Source: an uncultured Woeseia sp. (GTDB taxonomy: Bacteria; Pseudomonadota; Gammaproteobacteria; Steroidobacterales; Woeseiaceae). From it: a stretch of 34,580 bases of DNA. The notes beneath the pieces are model-generated. The model was not told the DNA's origin. It made no database searches and saw only the letters and a program-made list of their open reading frames with translations. Where the stretch lies: positions 1-34,580 of the forward strand of contig CALALV010000121.1 in NCBI GenBank assembly GCA_937925605.1, written 5' to 3'. Position numbers and translations under genes: made by a program. Of the stretch, positions 33,624-34,580 are shown piece by piece (within the stretch, counting starts at the first letter, position 1; every line of letters begins with the position of its first letter).

Positions 33624-34310
33624 TCAGCCCGTGGAGAAGCGGTAGCCGGCGCCGCGGACCGTCTGCACGTAGTGCTCCGCGGCATGCGGCGTCAGCGCCT
33701 TGCGCAGCCGGCGGATGTGGACGTCGACGGTGCGCTCCTCGACGTAGACATTGGCGCCCCAGACCCGGTCCAGCAGCTGGGCCCGGCTGTAGACCCGGTC
33801 CTGGTGCGTCATCAGGAACGACAGCAGGCGAAACTCGGTCGGTCCCAGCGAGACCTCGCTGCCCGCGGCCGTCACCCGGTGCGCGGCGGTGTCGAGCCTG
33901 AGCACGCCGGCCTCGATACCGTCGTCCGGGGCGGCCCGCGTGCGCCGCAGCACGGCGTCGATGCGGGCGAGCAGCTCGCGTGGCGAAAACGGCTTGGTCA
34001 CGTAGTCGTCGGCGCCGCCCTGCAGGCCGGATACCTTGTCGTGTTCGTCGGCGCGCGCGGTCAGCATGATGACGGCCAGGTCCTCGTGGTCGTCGTCGCG
34101 CTTGAGCTGTCGGGTCAGCTCGAGCCCGCTCATGTCCGGCAGCATCCAGTCGACCAGTGCGAGCGCAGGCCGCTCGTCCGCGAGCAGCTGGCGCGCCTCC
34201 CGGCAGTCGGCCGCCTGCAAAGCCTCGAAACCGGCACGGGTCAGGTGGAACGCGATCATCTCGCGAATCGGGGTCTCGTCCTCGACGATCAGGATTTTCG
34301 CGGCTGTCAT
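33624..34310 (-). CDS. phoB: Phosphate regulon response regulator PhoB
   Basis: PhoB is an OmpR-family activator that binds Pho boxes when phosphorylated. The 228 residues have a receiver domain (acidic pocket Glu10-Asp11, phosphoacceptor Asp54 in ALVDWMLPDMSG, Thr84, Lys106 in DDYVTKPFSP). The winged-helix DNA-binding domain carries VWGANVYVEERTVDVHIRRL and closes with VQTVRGAGYRFSTG. The start is ATG 34310 (MTAAKILIVEDE); the frame open to 34358 adds a basic stretch without family support. Its own promoter carries a Pho box, so it is probably autoregulated. Confidence 0.97.
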   Translation of the reverse strand: MTAAKILIVEDETPIREMIAFHLTRAGFEALQAADCREARQLLADERPALALVDWMLPDMSGLELTRQLKRDDDHEDLAVIMLTARADEHDKVSGLQGGADDYVTKPFSPRELLARIDAVLRRTRAAPDDGIEAGVLRLDTAAHRVTAAGSEVSLGPTEFRLLSFLMTHQDRVYSRAQLLDRVWGANVYVEERTVDVHIRRLRKALTPHAAEHYVQTVRGAGYRFSTG

Positions 34311-34366
34311 CTCTCGGCACCGGCGTGCGCGGCTACCGGCCGCCCGCCTTCGTTGCAATACCGTGT

Positions 34367-34400
34367 ATTACAACAAGCGAAAATGACGCTTTTGTGACCG
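34367..34400 (-). promoter_or_regulatory. PhoB box and -10 element of phoBR promoter
   Basis: On the minus strand, CGGTCACAAAAGCGTCAT (34383-34400) matches the Pho box at about 13 of 18 positions. TGTAAT (34367-34372), matching 5 of 6 bases of the -10 consensus, lies exactly 10 bases downstream, the standard PhoB geometry. The leader to phoB is about 50 nt. The upstream end of the box overlaps a 14-base perfect palindrome, CCGGCCCGGGCCGG (34398-34411), which lies after the tsaB stop and may be a weak terminator without a T-run. Confidence 0.7.
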
Positions 34401-34424
34401 GCCCGGGCCGGCGACCGCTCTTTA

Positions 34425-34580
34425 TTACCCCGTTGTAGCATCGTTGTCACCTGCCACCGGCGGCGGTCGTGCCACGCGCTCGCGCAGGTAGATCGGCTCG
34501 AGCGCCTCCGGCGCAACCCGTTCGCCCGCGGCGAGCGCCGCGCGGCCGAGAACCAGCAGGTCGCCGCCGCGCGGCACCGT
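34425..34580 (-). CDS. tsaB: TsaB (tRNA t6A synthesis), C-terminal fragment at window edge
   Basis: The last 51 codons of a minus-strand gene enter from the right edge and stop at TAA 34425-34427. The sequence GDLLVLGRAALAAGE, then EALEPIYLRERVA, matches the C terminus of TsaB, whose usual ending is of the form EPVYLRDEVA. TsaB is the inactive Kae1-like partner of TsaD in making N6-threonylcarbamoyladenosine at position 37 of ANN-reading tRNAs. The call rests on a short stretch, and the gene body is outside the window. Confidence 0.65.
   Translation of the reverse strand, partial: TVPRGGDLLVLGRAALAAGERVAPEALEPIYLRERVARPPPVAGDNDATTG

Noticed and set aside
34398..34411. Intrinsic terminator for tsaB
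   Set aside because: The palindrome is perfect but leaves almost no loop and is not followed by a T-run, so it is only mentioned with the phoB promoter.

Overview
The window is GC-rich chromosomal DNA of a gammaproteobacterium. It carries the classic rpsB-tsf-pyrH-frr-uppS-cdsA-rseP-bamA-skp-lpxD-fabZ-lpxA-lpxB-rnhB-dnaE-accA-tilS series in gammaproteobacterial order, followed by map-glnD-dapD-yffB and a complete phosphate (Pho) locus. The genus cannot be fixed from sequence reading alone. Nearly all the DNA is coding. No rRNA, tRNA, CRISPR array or insertion sequence was seen, and no gene-free gap exceeds 300 bases; the largest gaps are the two divergent promoter regions, 18853-19044 and 28485-28645.

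Region 1 (1-18852, all minus strand) reads from right to left as translation (rpsB, tsf, frr), UMP kinase (pyrH), undecaprenyl and phospholipid precursors (uppS, cdsA), envelope proteolysis and outer-membrane assembly (rseP, bamA, skp), lipid A and fatty acid synthesis (lpxD, fabZ, lpxA, lpxB), DNA maintenance (rnhB, dnaE), malonyl-CoA synthesis (accA) and tRNA-Ile lysidine formation (tilS, cut by the window edge). Many junctions overlap by a few bases. Two things break the expected pattern: dxr, which normally lies between cdsA and rseP, is missing, and rseP has an in-frame TAG inside a cluster of substitutions in its most conserved segment.

Region 2 (19045-23684, plus strand) holds map, glnD, dapD and a small ArsC/Spx-like protein (yffB type). 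It diverges from rpsB across a shared promoter region that contains a good rpsB promoter and a structured leader.

Region 3 (23692-34580) is a Pho locus split by dapE. pstS-pstC-pstA-pstB run on the minus strand between yffB and dapE. Beyond dapE (plus strand), tsaB (partial), phoB, phoR, a Porin_5-type porin, phoU and dsbB all run on the minus strand. Convincing PhoB boxes lie upstream of phoB, the porin and pstS, and a box-like sequence overlaps the probable dapE promoter. The porin is therefore probably a phosphate-starvation outer-membrane channel. It would feed PstS and the PstCAB transporter, with PhoR/PhoB as the sensor-regulator pair and PhoU as the signalling brake. dsbB overlaps phoU and may be co-expressed with it. 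I found no wholly new system; the most unusual items are the rseP lesion with the missing dxr, the Pho-controlled porin with phoU-dsbB, and the long repetitive tail on ribosomal protein S2.
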